From Escallonia rubra (taxonomy: Eukaryota; Streptophyta; Magnoliopsida; Escalloniales; Escalloniaceae), in the NCBI GenBank assembly GCA_033065855.1, contig JAVXUO010002104.1, forward strand, positions 1-64,000: DNA of 64,000 nt, written 5' to 3'. A program made the translations under genes and the position numbers. This document shows, piece after piece, positions 1 through 11,789 of the stretch. How positions within the stretch are numbered: position 1 is the first letter of the stretch; each line of letters opens with the position of its first letter. The notes below the pieces were generated by a model. The model made no database searches and had not been told where the DNA came from. It worked only from the letters and a program-made list of their open reading frames with translations.

Positions 1-1221
1 TTCTTCAGGTTAGTGTTAATAAAAAACTTTAACGCACCTTTTTTCTCTTTAAGTTAGTGATTATAAGACACTTTTGCTAAGCAGTGGGTTCTATTCCCAA
101 CTTTTATATGCTTTTTCACTCATGTCTCTTGCAAATATAATTTAGTGATATTGTTAGCCTTCAACTCCAACTACCTCAACACCACCATGGCACCGCCACG
201 CCATTACCTACTTCCGCCACCAAACTCCAATTCAATTAGATAAAGCCTAATATAATCGCAGACCAAAACTCAACAACCGACGGCAGACCAAAATCAACGC
301 CACAACCCCACCAAACCACTGTCAATGCCGCCATTTGTAAACACCACCAAACCATGGTCAACGCAACATCACACTCATCAACACCATTCCCCAATCACAC
401 CCACACTAATACCACCATTAAACATCAGATCAAACAAATTAGATAGAAATTTCATGATTAAAAACCAAAACTTTCAGCTGTTGACCCAAGGAGCGGTAGA
501 CGTGGCTTTCTCCGTTCAAGATTCTGGTGCTACTGACTCAGATCTGGGACACAGATGAAGAGAAGCGGATCTAGGACTCAGATCTGTGGTAGTAACTTTG
601 CTGGCGGCGAATTCGGTAGCTGTGGATCTGGATTTGTTAGTTATTTGTAGGTTTGGTGAGGGGCTTTCTGATGGCACCGCTAGGATGGTGGGCGTTGGCT
701 GGTTGGTGGGGCAATTGGAAAGGTCTCAATCGTGGATGGTGGGGTGGTCAGATATGGTGGATGGGTGCGATCGCCGGCGGGTGGGTTGGCAGTGGGTTTT
801 CATGCGGGATGGAGGTGGGATTTGTAGGTTGGTTGCCGTGGAGGGTTTGCTTGCAAGTTAGGTGGTGACAAGGGTTTGTAAGTTGGTGGTGGTAGTGTGC
901 TCGGTAAGGGTAGTGGTAGAAACGAGTGGGTTGGGTGAGGGCGAGGGTGGGGGAAGAAGATAATCTGGTGGGTCCAAGTGGAGAGATCGAATGAGGATTT
1001 GACTACGTGGAAATGACATGGACACCATGTCATTTATAAAGGGTAACGAGACTACTTTGCCCCTAAAAATTAACAGACGTGTGGTTAAAGGCCATATTGA
1101 CCGTCATTTGGTGCCGAAAATCATGATTTTTAAAATTTTGGTGTTGGGTGCCAATTTTCAAACCCTAGGGTGCTGGGTGCAACTGACCCCTAAGTATAGG
1201 GTGTAGCGTAAAATTAATTCG
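1..1221. other. Intergenic DNA, no gene supported
   Basis: No open frame here resembles a known protein. The stretch has a C- and A-rich part (about 170-480) followed by a strongly G- and T-rich part (about 650-960) with many TGG and GGT triplets, which gives long but meaningless open frames on both strands. It ends near 1221, where homology with the DUF247 3' flank repeated at 16.3 and 17.1 kb begins, so it may be a separate inserted or juxtaposed block. I found no terminal repeats. Confidence 0.5.
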
Positions 1222-1372
1222 CATGTTGAAGAAAATGGCTGATATTACAGGGGCGCAAGTCGGGTAAGAAATTTTTTGCAGATAGTTATGCTAGGGAGCA
1301 TTACTCATGCCTTTTTGGCAGCCTAGAACTGGGGAACTGCATTTCTGATTTCTTGATGCATGAGAGTCTCAA
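1222..1372. repeat. Duplicated DUF247 3' flank, unit A, part 1
   Basis: This block closely matches 16325-16480 and 17066-17215, including the segment ATTACAGGGGCGCAAGTC followed by a splice-donor-like GGTAAG and a downstream run ending in GAGAGTCTCAAG. In unit B the block continues straight into TGACTGAGATTGAGG; here it is interrupted at 1372 by a 714-bp insertion and resumes at 2087. It marks the 3' side of the duplication unit that contains DUF247 copy A. Confidence 0.7.
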
Positions 1373-2086
1373 GTACTTTGTGAGACTGTGTAAGCACTAT
1401 GAGTATCGCATCCTCTCCGTACAACCGACCGAATCTCTCTTGTAGCCGTTTGAAATCACCACCTATCTGATTCGAATGGATCTCAAGGCATCCTATGATG
1501 CCCTCCATGGAAACCGACCTCCATCCCTTGATATAAGCTGTATGGAGATGGAGACAACAAGGGAAGAAGAAACAGGGAGTCCCAATCCAAAGAAACCCCA
1601 AGAAACACAAGAATAACAACGTGGGAACCCCAACCGTTGAGATAAGTAATCTCAATAGTGAAGCCGACAGCCAATCGCAACCTGAAAATTCCCTAAACAG
1701 CAACTCCCAGGAAGGAAAATCCCCGACCGATCAAACATCTGAGGGCGCTACCAAACCCCAGTCCTTCGTACAGAGAGGCAGGGCTTCTTCATGGATGGCA
1801 TCAGCCATGGCTTTTGACCCTCAAAACCTGGGTATCTCCTCAGAAGATGGAAGTATAAAGTAAAGAAGAAGATCCACTTGAGGAAGATCCAGAGAACCCA
1901 AGCGATCCCCTAATCCCCTAGTTAAGAAGATCAGAAAACCATGGAGAAAAAGCCTCATAATCAAATTGCTTGGAAAATTCATTGGCCACTAAGCTCTCAA
2001 CACCAGGATCAGAAATCTCTGGACCCTCCAAGGAGACTTCGAGATGATACGAAGGCTACTATCAACTGAAATTCAATTTTAGCAAG
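1373..2086. other. 714-bp insertion flanked by 11-bp direct repeats
   Basis: Compared with the paralogous block near 17.2 kb, this segment is extra DNA. It is bracketed by direct copies of GAGAGTCTCAA (1362-1372 and 2087-2097), which looks like a target-site duplication. No terminal inverted repeat or poly-A tail is evident. Two open stretches lie inside: plus strand 1621-1863, a Ser/Gln/Asn-rich sequence ending with a SSWMASAMAFDPQNLG-like run, and minus strand about 1348-1490. I do not recognise either; they may be captured gene pieces. Confidence 0.5.
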
Positions 2087-2330
2087 GAGAGTCTCAATTG
2101 TGACTGAGATTGAGGTCTCAAGTGACATGCTTACTGGAAACTAACCTTTTTTAAGCTTGAATACAACTTCATATACAGGTAAAAGAAGCAACATCTCTGC
2201 TCCCTTCCTCACACCTGCCAAACCCCATATCTCTCTCCCTTCGCATTTACCAAAATAAATTCGAGATTATTTTAATGTCACTTTTTCAATTCGACATATT
2301 TGTCTGTTCAGGTCAATATTCTTATAAATA
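2087..2330. repeat. Duplicated DUF247 3' flank, unit A, part 2
   Basis: The first part matches 17208-17320: TGACTGAGATTGAGGTCT, then AAGCTTGAATACAACTTCAT. About 115 bp after that are not in the paralog, after which CAGGTCAATATT matches again at about 17318. The homology is then broken at 2330/2331 by the Helitron stack and resumes at 11220. Confidence 0.65.
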
Positions 2331-4749
2331 CTAGCTCAGAATCCCGTTTCAAGCACGGAACAGTTTATTAACAAAAATTTATCTTAATAGTCTTGAAATG
2401 CATAATAAAATATCTTGCACAAATTTATAATTTTATGATTATTTTATCAAAGATAGTTACTTAATTTTGGCTTGAACTTTATTGTAATAAAATAAATTAG
2501 CCTTTCGGGTCAAATATCAATAAGCAATGTTCTTTTGCATATCTGCTAATCCTGATTGGGTAACTATATAGATGTACAAAAATTAAAAGCTTATTTAGTA
2601 CATAAAAAAGAAAAAAGTAAATTCTACTGATAACAATATGCGAAGAACATATTGAGATCAATTTGCTATTGCATAAGACATTTTTATTATTTTCTACGTA
2701 TCTTTTAAGAAAAAAAAAATGTACCTTCAAATGGGTTGTCCATAACATTACTATATATTAGTTTAATTTTGTTAGAGAAAATTTTGGTCCATATATTTGT
2801 TTATAGCATGTTATAAAAGTTAAACAACACAACTAATAAAGTAATGATGGTGTGACATTTTTAGAAGCAGAGAAAATAGTAATCAGTGCATGAAGTAATT
2901 ATATAAAATTTAAAAACTTTAACCAACATGACTATATACAATAGCTCAAAACCTCGTAGTAAGAAAATTACTGAACAAAATTCAACCAACATTTCACAAA
3001 GTATATAATAAGCATGCTTACTAACTAAGATTTATCTTCAGATATAATAAAGATTTCAATCCAAGTTTTAGTCTACATTCATCACACAATAACTAATATC
3101 TTTTTAGATTTTATATGTCATTCTATTCAAAATTATAAAAGTTAACATAATTAAAATCATAAATGGTATATTGTTAATGCATAATTTAGAATGCTTAATA
3201 ATTAATTACTCACAATAAAAATACCATAGAAAAAAATTAGTTCAAAACTTTTTCAACATAAAATTAGTTGAATTTAAGAAAAGCTTACATAATTAAGGTT
3301 TTAAATTTACATTATTTTCTTAATGTATCTCATATAGAATATGCATATTATGGTATTTTTACATTTAACCAATACGACTAAATAGGATACCGCAAAACTT
3401 TAGAGTAAGGAAATTATTGACCAAAATTTTTAATCAAAATAGTTATCAAGTTAGATTCATATTTGAATTTAGAGAAAACTTAAATATGAATTTGAAATAT
3501 AACCTAATTTTTCTTATTAAATCTCTTAAGTAATTTTTTTTACAGGTTAATATTTCATGTTAGAGAGCTTTTTTTTATATATAATATTCCAATAAAGTCA
3601 TAATATATTACTATATTGGTTAGAAAATTTTAAATATTTTGAATTGATTTTTGAATTGGATAAGGCTAATTATTTAAATGTCTACTATATTTGTTGATTT
3701 AACTAATTGCAAAATTAAGGACCCAGTTCAAAATAATTTGGAGATCTTTACTAATATTAACGTGTTTAACATTAATTTTTATAACTCTTATTATATTAGA
3801 AACACAATGCAATAAGGTGTCATGATTGCATTCCTCACCTCAGTTATTAATTATTATATCTCAGGATTTCGAGTTAAGCTCGAGTAAGTTAATAACATAT
3901 TTTAAAAAGTTATAAAAAGTGTATCAATGAGTACCACATTTCAAGAAACAAAAAGAGATTTGCATCTTATGGGAAAAAAATCTACTTCTGCTAAAACTAT
4001 AATTGCAGTTAGTAAGAAATCTTTAATACTTTTTTTGTAACAGTTTCAAGTAACTTGTCAAGACTATATTATTATTAAGTTCATTTAATGGCCCAACTTG
4101 ATTCATTTAAAAACCAAGTCTATTAGCTTGAAAAGTTAGGTTAAGAGTACTCTGCAAAATTATTTATACATAAAAATTAGGATTCTATCAATATTTAAAT
4201 TTATTATTAGATCACGTTTTTATTTTATATATCATAAGTTATTCTTCAGGTCGATGGCTTTGAATTTTCAAATTAAAAACCACTTTAAAGACCATAAATG
4301 TCAAAACATAGTCTTAATAAATTAGTATATTGATTAGATAGAGTTTTAGAAGGATTAAAATTGGTTTTTAAATTAAATTTTTCTTCTAAATCGAAAGTGT
4401 TAGTTTTGTTTTTTATATATATGAGTTGTTATATTCATATTAGAGAGTAATTTTGAAGATACAATAGTGAATATTAAGTTGTAATAAGTTAGTATAATGA
4501 TAAGGTTAAGTTTGAGAATGATTAGAATTAGTTTTTGAATTTTAATGACATAATTGTCAAAAAACAAAGTCTTAATAGATTAATATATTGATTAGGCAGA
4601 ATTTTAGAATGATTAGAGTTAGTTTTTAAATTAAATATGACTTACTGATCTAAAAGATAATTAATATGGTGACGTGTCATATAAATAAGCGATGATGTAT
4701 CGCACAAAGAAGTTATCAATGTCTTTCTCGCTTCGCTTATTATATATTA
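2331..4749 (-). mobile_element. Non-autonomous Helitron H1, outermost of a stack
   Basis: On the minus strand the 3' terminus reads CTAG (2334-2331) with an imperfect hairpin just inside it (about 2343-2358), and the host base before it is A. Its sequence near this end matches, in inverted orientation, the 3' end of the Helitron at 47530-51168, so both belong to one family. The 5' end carries the family motif (minus strand) TATAATAAGCGAAGCGAG at about 4726-4744. The last few bases of its 5' end are separated by the next Helitron, which starts at 4750; they probably reappear at about 11201-11219 as TCTATATAATA on the minus strand. No Rep/helicase gene is present, so it is non-autonomous. The body is AT-rich with degenerate 150-200-bp internal repeats (about 4090-4660). 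Confidence 0.7.
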
Positions 4750-7700
4750 CTAGCTAATGGGCCCGTGCAAATGCACGGGACGCGATGCAATTTTATTTTA
4801 CTGTCAACCATGTACATTAACATAGTGAAATTGTATCAAAATTCCAAAAAGAAAAAAGAATGAGTTTCAACATAGTATATAAGCTAATAAATACATACAT
4901 TTTAGGCATAGCAATTAACTTCACTCAATTAAATAATTTTCAAATAAAAGAACCCACTACTTAAGACAATTAGAATTTTATTGACGATAACTGTTAATTC
5001 AAAAGATTAATCAATTTTTCCAGAATGTTGATTCTATTCTTTTTTATCCGTAATTGTTTTGCGTATAAAAATCTGGTAAAAGTATTTGCATATTAATATC
5101 ATCATATGGCTCATGTATTGCCTCATTTAATGAAACCACGGTTTCTATAAGTAAAGTGTGTTTTGTCTTATTTTTAAAATTTTGTCTATATTGAAATTAT
5201 TTAATTCAAACGTGTACTGCCTAATGAAAATACGGAGTACCATAAAGAACTTTGTGGTGGTACGTATATGCAAACCCTGTTAAACCTTGAAGATTGCATC
5301 TTTACTCAAGAGATTGTTTGATTTTTTTTGTAAATGGTCAAAAAAACTTGATCTCAAAACACACCTGTTGAATGAAAAATTTTAGAGTTTCTAGTTTCCA
5401 TATAGATCGAATTTACAAACTTTCAGGTTTCTTAAAGAAACTAACTTAGCATCTTCATTGTTTAATAAAGTTCGTCACTTGTTTGATTCTAGAATTGGTA
5501 TCATTTGTCCTCCACTACTTCTACTATCCTAACACCTCCTTGTTACCAATTCTTTTACCCTTGTCAACAACCGTTATCTCTACCATCATCATCGCAGTCG
5601 CCATTACTAAATATTTGTGTTACCACTATCTATTGCAATGTCTTCGCATTGCTTCCACCATTGTTACCACCACTTAGCACAAAGATATACAATTAACACT
5701 TTCACATCGTAAACAACCACCAGTCCTACCGCGATTACCACCACCACTACTTCCATTATTACCATTTGCTCATCCACACCATTGCTGCCAACTTTACTGT
5801 CATCATCCACCCAATCTTAATTACAAATTCTACCTACGCCAAATTATATCTACCCTATTGGTATCACTTATAATGTTTGTATTTGTATTGGAGGTAAAAG
5901 CTGTCTAAATTCTTATCCCCCTTTCCACTTCCTTTTGTACTCAAACTAATTCTTAGCTTGTTAAAAGTTATTTCCCATCATTACCAGTTCTCCTATGTAA
6001 TCTAATCTTAATGAAACATGTTAGACTTAAAAGATTGGTGCTTAAGACTTCAAAATCATTGTAAAGCTTATGACAACGCATAACTTTCTCAAAAGTTACC
6101 TTTTAAAAGACAAATGCTGCTAAGCTTTGATTTCTCTTGGAATTTTTAACCTTCCTTTATTCTTCTCAAAAAATATAATAAATGAATAATTATACAATGA
6201 AGTTATAAACCGTAAACTGATAGAGGTTATATACCTATAAATTGAGTTAGTGACACGATATTTACCAAGAGTAATTCAAAGTGAACAACCTAATTTAACA
6301 AATAGTCTCCCGAGGATCCTGAGGATAAGATCTCTAGAAAATTTTCATTTAACTACCTCTAGTCAGCTTTAAGGGCCAAATGTTGCAAATGTTTGATGGC
6401 AATGAAGCCTCCTTTTTACTCTTTTTCTCCTTACAAATAGAGATAAATAAACTATAAGTAAAGCAACTAACAATATATCTAAAACTTGCAACAAAACTAG
6501 GTAGCGACAAAAAACTATTGAAAGGCTGCTGAGTATATAATGAAAAGAAATACATCTCTACCTCTCCCTATTGTGAAGCTTCAAGAGCATTTCACCATGA
6601 TGCATTACATTTCTAAGATACTACAGTCATAAAACAAAGCTCACTAAATGTTGTCTTTCATCACTACACTTATCATGTCTCTCTTATACAAACTAAGAGT
6701 GATCCAATTAACACCCCAAAATTTAAGATTTTTCCTAATAAATGTGGTAACAGTTTGCTTCAAAACGATCTTTTATACTTAGCTAAAAAAACGATTTTTT
6801 TAAAAAAAAATTTAAGTTCTATGACCCGTCATGGAAAATATTTGCATGTCTAGTACCTAATCAAACTCATAACACTTCCACTTAATTATAGCCAACATAG
6901 AAACTAAAAGTGACTCCAAAATTCTTGTTTTTCCCCTAGTTTAAGCTACATTTTAACCTTCTTCCCATTAGTTTCCTGTACATCCACCACTGAACAGTTC
7001 ATGCAAGACCTAATTACACTATCTAACCTGGATGCATGAGCCAGACCTAGTTAAACTATCTAACCTGGATACATGGATAAGAAGACAATAAAACCTGCGA
7101 TAATTACATTTCAACCAAGAATGTCATATGTACATTGTTAGGAGGGATGGTAACCTGAAGCTGGCTGCAGCTTAGGTCTAAACCAATCGCATTGCTCTGC
7201 ACCTCGTCACACCTAACTCCATCGCATGTGCAGCAAAGATACCCTTACTTCAACTCAACTCATCAAAGACCATGAAACTATCATCTCCAACAGCACAAAA
7301 TTCAAGCTGGGATTTTTTGGTCCTGCAAATTCCACAAGTCGTTATGTTGGTATCTTGTACAACATACCTATCCAGACCGCGATATGGGTAGCTAAAAGAG
7401 ATAAGCCTTTGAGTGATACGTTTGGGACTATGGCAATCTCGGGAGATGCAATCTCGTGGTATTGGATGGACAGCAACAGCTCGTCTGGTCATCAAATGTT
7501 TTGAATTCTGCAGCGAGTTCAAGTGCCCAGCTATTGGATAGCGGCAACCTTGTCTTGCTAGATAAGTCTAACGGAAGGACGCTCTGGCGGAGTTTTGAGC
7601 ACCCTTGTAATTCATTCTTACCAAAAATGAGAATTTTCATGTCAAATACACATGAGAAGACTCAACTTACATCGTGGAAAAGTCCTTCAGATCCATCTGT

Positions 7701-8344
7701 TGGAATCTATTCAGTTGGCAACAATCCACCAAATCTTCCGCAAATCAAAGCCTGGAATGGTAGTAATCCATACTGGCGCAGTGGTCTTTGGAATGGCCAG
7801 AAATTCATTGGGATACCCAAAAAAGGATTCTTCATACAACAATGGGTTTGATCTTATAAAACAGGACGATGGAAGCACATATTTAATGATACTTGTAAGT
7901 GAATTCTTAAAGAATTAAGAACAATAATGTATACGAAAAGCAATCCATATATATCTGTAATGATATGTTACAAAAAGCCACCAGCTAGTGCTTACCAGAT
8001 TCTCATAGCCATCTCAATGATTAAAAGATGTGGTGGGCTATGGGGAAGGGATATGAGACGTGAAACAATGATACAGAGACACAGTTGCAATCAACTTTCA
8101 TAGCAGTTAGGCACCTAAACAAATTATTATGAAGTTGGACTATACATCCATAAGCTTTTGGTATACATCCGTAAGCTTACGTCCAACTAAGTTTACAGCT
8201 GAGTTGGAAAGTAGAGCTTGCCCCAAAAATCCTAGTTGTCAAAAATTTAAGACCTCTAAAAATCCTATGTGTCGTAAATTTAAGCGCTCTAAAAATCTTA
8301 TGTGTCGTAATTCTAAGCGCTTTCTTCAGCTTTTTATATATATA
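4750..8344 (-). mobile_element. Non-autonomous Helitron H2 inserted in H1
   Basis: The 3' terminus on the minus strand is CTAG (4753-4750). Just inside is a perfect hairpin, CCCGTGCAAATGCACGGG (4762-4779; 8-bp arms). The base outside is A (4749), as expected for insertion into an A-T dinucleotide. It sits inside the 5' terminus of H1. Its own 5' end is an AT run near 8325-8344 that is again cut by the next Helitron. It holds a C/T/A-rich stretch (about 5480-5830) and a captured receptor-kinase fragment (7193-7900), but no Rep/helicase. Confidence 0.6.
7193..7900 (+). pseudogene. G-type lectin S-receptor-like kinase fragment captured in Helitron H2
   Basis: Translation gives the N-terminal extracellular part of an S-locus-type receptor kinase. 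First comes the bulb-type lectin domain, with FKLGFFGPANSTSRYVGI followed by an IWVAKRDKPL motif (7290-7420). Then come LVWSSNVLNS and LLDSGNLVL (7480-7560) and the start of the S-locus glycoprotein domain (LTSWKSPSDPSVG, YWRSGLWNGQKFIG; 7665-7815). There are two reading-frame breaks: one nucleotide is missing near 7450, and there is a shift at an A-run near 7820. Signal peptide, most of the SLG domain, PAN, transmembrane and kinase domains are absent. Such proteins act as plasma-membrane receptors, but this is a non-coding relic. It lies antisense to its host Helitron, which fits ordinary Helitron gene capture. Confidence 0.85.
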
Positions 8345-9127
8345 CTAGCACAGTAACCCGGGCAAGGCCCGGGTGAGTTCTATTTAAATGTTGTGAGTAT
8401 GTTTGAGTTTCAACATATTTTGTTATAGTTAAGGTTGGATATTCATAGAAGCAATATCATAATCAAAAGAAATTCAATGAAAGCATAATCCTAAAATTAT
8501 TTCATAATAGTAAAACATGTTATAGTGCTTAAAATTTAGTAAGATTTAGAAGTTCAAAATAAAATATTCAAAAAGTAAAGCATACAATGAGTACTTACTT
8601 ATCTTACATTAAATTAGGATGTTACTTTGTTCTTTAGTATTTTAGTTAGTAACTTTGTTTCTGTAAAAAAAAAAGGTAAATCTCAAGAATTTATACACAA
8701 AATTATATTTACGCTATTCATTTTGCTTACCATATCCATATAAGCGTGAGACAATTTTTTAGTTTTTCATGTTATGTGGTGCATTATTGATCAACAATTT
8801 TATTTTATAAGTACCTATGATAGAATTCCTTACCATATATTAAATTAGACAACTACTACAGTCCTCTGCAACGAATTTTGTAAAGTTAGAATATCACATA
8901 TTTAACATTAATTTTTTGGTAGATTTTCCTATATATATACTTGAATTAAAACATAATGAATTAAAAATTCAGTCGCAGTCATTTGTATTGGAAAAGAAAA
9001 ATATTAAAAAAGGTGCACGAACTATACAATTAATAGTTTATTGTTTAGATATAAATAGGTAACTAAAAATAGACATTGAAACTGAAATAGAAGCACGTGG
9101 ATCAATTTTAATTCATTTCAGATAATG

Positions 9128-9350
9128 AATTATTTTTACCTATCACTCGTGAAAATCCCTACAACCCTCTATACAAAACAGTTAATGATCGATAAATATG
9201 TTTAGTGTCACTTTTGTTGATACAATGACTAATAAATTTTTAAAGTCACTAAATAAGTACCACTAAAAGTATACAACGACCATTGAGTTTCACTATATGG
9301 GAGGTTGTAGGCATCTTCCTATGACATGGGTAGCGGCAAAAAATTTCTTA
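9128..9350. repeat. Foldback MITE-like element (family M, copy 1)
   Basis: The two ends are inverted relatives. The left side contains ATCCCTACAACCCTCTATA and the right side TATGGGAGGTTGTAGGCATC followed by GGGTAGCGGCAAAAAATTT. The same kind of foldback occurs at about 14378-14577 and 31185-31405. No coding capacity. The superfamily is not certain because the exact ends and target duplication are not clear. Confidence 0.4.
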
Positions 9351-10224
9351 AATAACCATCATTTTAAAAGACAGAATTAACCCTATAAAAGAAGTAGCGT
9401 AGCATTACGGTGACAGTCCCTGTGTTTTAATTGTTTCACTTCAAGATCATGTTCAACAAATTTTGGAGGTGCCGTTTTGATCTCTTTTTGAAAATTTTAT
9501 AAAGTAATCAATTTAAAAATGTGTTATATTTGATTCTTTGTTTTGGACATTCAAAAGAGGATATGATTTCTACTTAAGACTTTGAGTTATTATATTAAAA
9601 TTAATTTGTGAAATAAACTGCTATTTTGGCATTTCAAAGATATCTAAAAATGAAGTGATATTCATTTTTTATATTGCTTATATGAAAAGCTATTAAATAC
9701 TAATCTTTATTTTTGATATATGGTGTTCGTACTTTATATTTGTGAGATTCTATTTTGTTATTTTAAAGTGCACTTAAAGTATTAACAATCAAAATTAAAG
9801 CCTAATATGCAAGTAATTTCAATAGGTTATATTTCAAAAACTTTAGAGTTAGTTTCCTAGTTTTAAAATGTTTACANAAATTGGGCCGATAATATCCACA
9901 ATTTTTTAACAATTAAATTATAGTACATAGTTATTAAGTTGGGATGAAAAAAGAAAATGACCAAAACAAATAGGATGACGTGTCGTATAACTAAGAGGGG
10001 TAAATAAAAAAAGAACACTTAGAAAAACTTATGTGTTTTAAAGTTCAATGTGATATAATTAGAATTAAATGATGAAGTAAAATCACATATTCGTATTTTT
10101 AAATTATTATAAAGCAATGAACTCATATTCTTTTTACATGTTGCTTCTGTACAAAGAAAAGAAATCTTTTAATTTGTGACCTACATTTGTTTTCATAAGT
10201 GACTTATATTTCTCTATGTTGAGT

Positions 10225-11060
10225 GTTTATGTTGTTATTTAAAGTGTTTTTGAGGTGCTAATAGTCAAAATCAAGTTCCAATATATTGATACATTGACTA
10301 TATAGAGTTTAAGAAGGTGTAGAATTGATTTTTTACTCGTATAATGTCAACTAAATTTATGGTAATTATACCTCCGAATTTTTCAAAAATAAGTTACAAT
10401 AAAGAGTCATGATGCATGTGTGACTATAATAAGTAGAGGTAGAATATGATTGAAATATCAAACCAAACATGATGACGTGTAATGTATGTTTCTTTATATT
10501 TAAGTGTTTATTTTGTTATAAAACGTGTTTTTGAGGTGTTAGTAGTCAAAATCAAGTCCTGATATGTTGATACATTGATTAGGTAGAGTTTGAGAAGTTG
10601 TAGAAGAGATTTTTTACTTTTATAAGGTCTACTAAATTTATGGTAATAATACCTCTGAATTTTTATTAATAAATTATGCTAAAGAGTCATGATAAATGTG
10701 TGACTTTAATAAGTAGAGGTAAAGGAGGATTAGAATACCAAAACAAATATGATGACGTGTAATTTATGTTTTTTTTTTATCATTATTTTTTTGTTTTGAG
10801 TGTTTATCTCGTTATTTAAAGTGTTTTTGAGGTGTTAATAGTCAAAATTAAGTCGTAATGTGTTGATACATTGATTACGTAGAGTTTTAGAATGTGTAGA
10901 ATTGATTTTTTAGTCTTATAAGGTCAACGAAATTTATAGTAATAATACCTCCGAATTTTTTAATAATAAATTATAACAAAGAGTTATGATGCATGTGAGA
11001 TTTTAATAAGTAGAGGTAGATGAGAAATGAAACACCAAAACAAATTAAGTTGATGATATG
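10225..11060. repeat. Tandem repeat of about 290 bp inside Helitron H3
   Basis: Three clear copies of a unit of about 290 bp follow one another. Each carries the landmarks GTGTTTTTGAGGTGTTA, then AGTCAAAATCAAGT, then TTGATACATTGAT, then AAATTTATGGTAATAATACC, then GAGTCATGA, then GATGACGTGT. The landmarks recur near 10240, 10525 and 10820. A fourth, badly eroded copy lies upstream at about 9770-9990. Internal tandem repeats are common in non-autonomous plant Helitrons. Confidence 0.75.
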
Positions 11061-11219
11061 TCGTAAAATTGAAGAAAGATGACGTGTCGCATGATTAAAA
11101 GGGGTAAAAAGGGAAAGAAACACTAAAAAAAGCTTATGTGTCGCCTCTACAAAACACAACGCTTCGTCTATTATATATTTATATGATATGATATGATAAG
11201 ATATAGATTATTATATAGA

Positions 11220-11789
11220 TTCGAATTGATCACGACAATGATGCGATGTAGGTTGAATGCCTTCGTGAATCCGGAAAACCGGTTGCATGTCGTAGCTGCA
11301 TCAAGAGCTTCGCCCATAATCACAATGAAGCTTCAAAACAGAAAACTTTTCAGTTGCCTCTGGTTCCTCCCCTCCATTTCTGTAAATATTATTGTAATGG
11401 AATACGTGCAGTGTTTGGTCAGAAACCAAGACTATGATTCTTTCATAAGGGATCAACTTACAAGGCTTCCTTTACAATAACCGGTACAAGTCACAAACAA
11501 AAAATCCTATGTATGTCTCTTCAGTCCTCACTTACAACTGAAAACTTGTACTCGGGGAAACAGAAGTACAGGAAAAGGAAGCATACTCCCAACACACACA
11601 CACAAAATAAATAAATAACACACTCGGACACACACACCACCCCGAATGAAAAGGCCGAACCCGACCCAAAACAAGGCAAAAGCGAATAGAAAAACGAAAG
11701 CAAACCTTACAAGGCGTAGCGATCATACCCACAACTAGGCATATTGGTAGGAGTTAATGGGTGTGCATATAATGCAAAGAGACAGGTGA
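11220..11789. repeat. Duplicated 3' flank of DUF247 copy A
   Basis: After the Helitron stack the DUF247 3' flank resumes. The stretch 11225-11480 matches 17345-17600 (GATGCGATGTAGGT versus GATGCTATGTAGGT, and the shared ATACGTGCAGTGTTTGG). Both flanks continue with a C/A-rich run (11590-11640 and 17700-17745). No gene is supported here. Confidence 0.7.

Larger units (their letters stand above)
8345..11186 (-). mobile_element. Non-autonomous Helitron H3 inserted in H2
   Basis: The minus-strand 3' terminus is CTAG (8348-8345), preceded internally by the perfect hairpin ACCCGGGCAAGGCCCGGGT (8356-8374; 8-bp arms, AAG loop). The 5' end, read on the minus strand, begins TCATATAAATATATAATAG followed by ACGAAGCG (11186 down to about 11160), close to the 5' motif of H1 and H4. 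It contains a 290-bp tandem repeat and a foldback MITE, and no protein gene. Base 9877 is an ambiguous N. Confidence 0.65.

Noticed and set aside
586-1033. Overlapping open frames on both strands
   Set aside because: They lie in a GGT/TGG-rich stretch lacking stops by composition. Trp/Gly- or Pro/His-rich translations match no family I know.
5483-5696. Open frames with Leu/Ile/Thr-rich sequence in Helitron H2
   Set aside because: Low-complexity CCA/TTA-rich DNA; both frames are equally open and neither has a domain.
11590-11640. CA-rich stretch as a possible regulatory element of DUF247 copy A
   Set aside because: It is a simple repeat also seen, altered, beside copy B; no regulatory signal can be argued from it.
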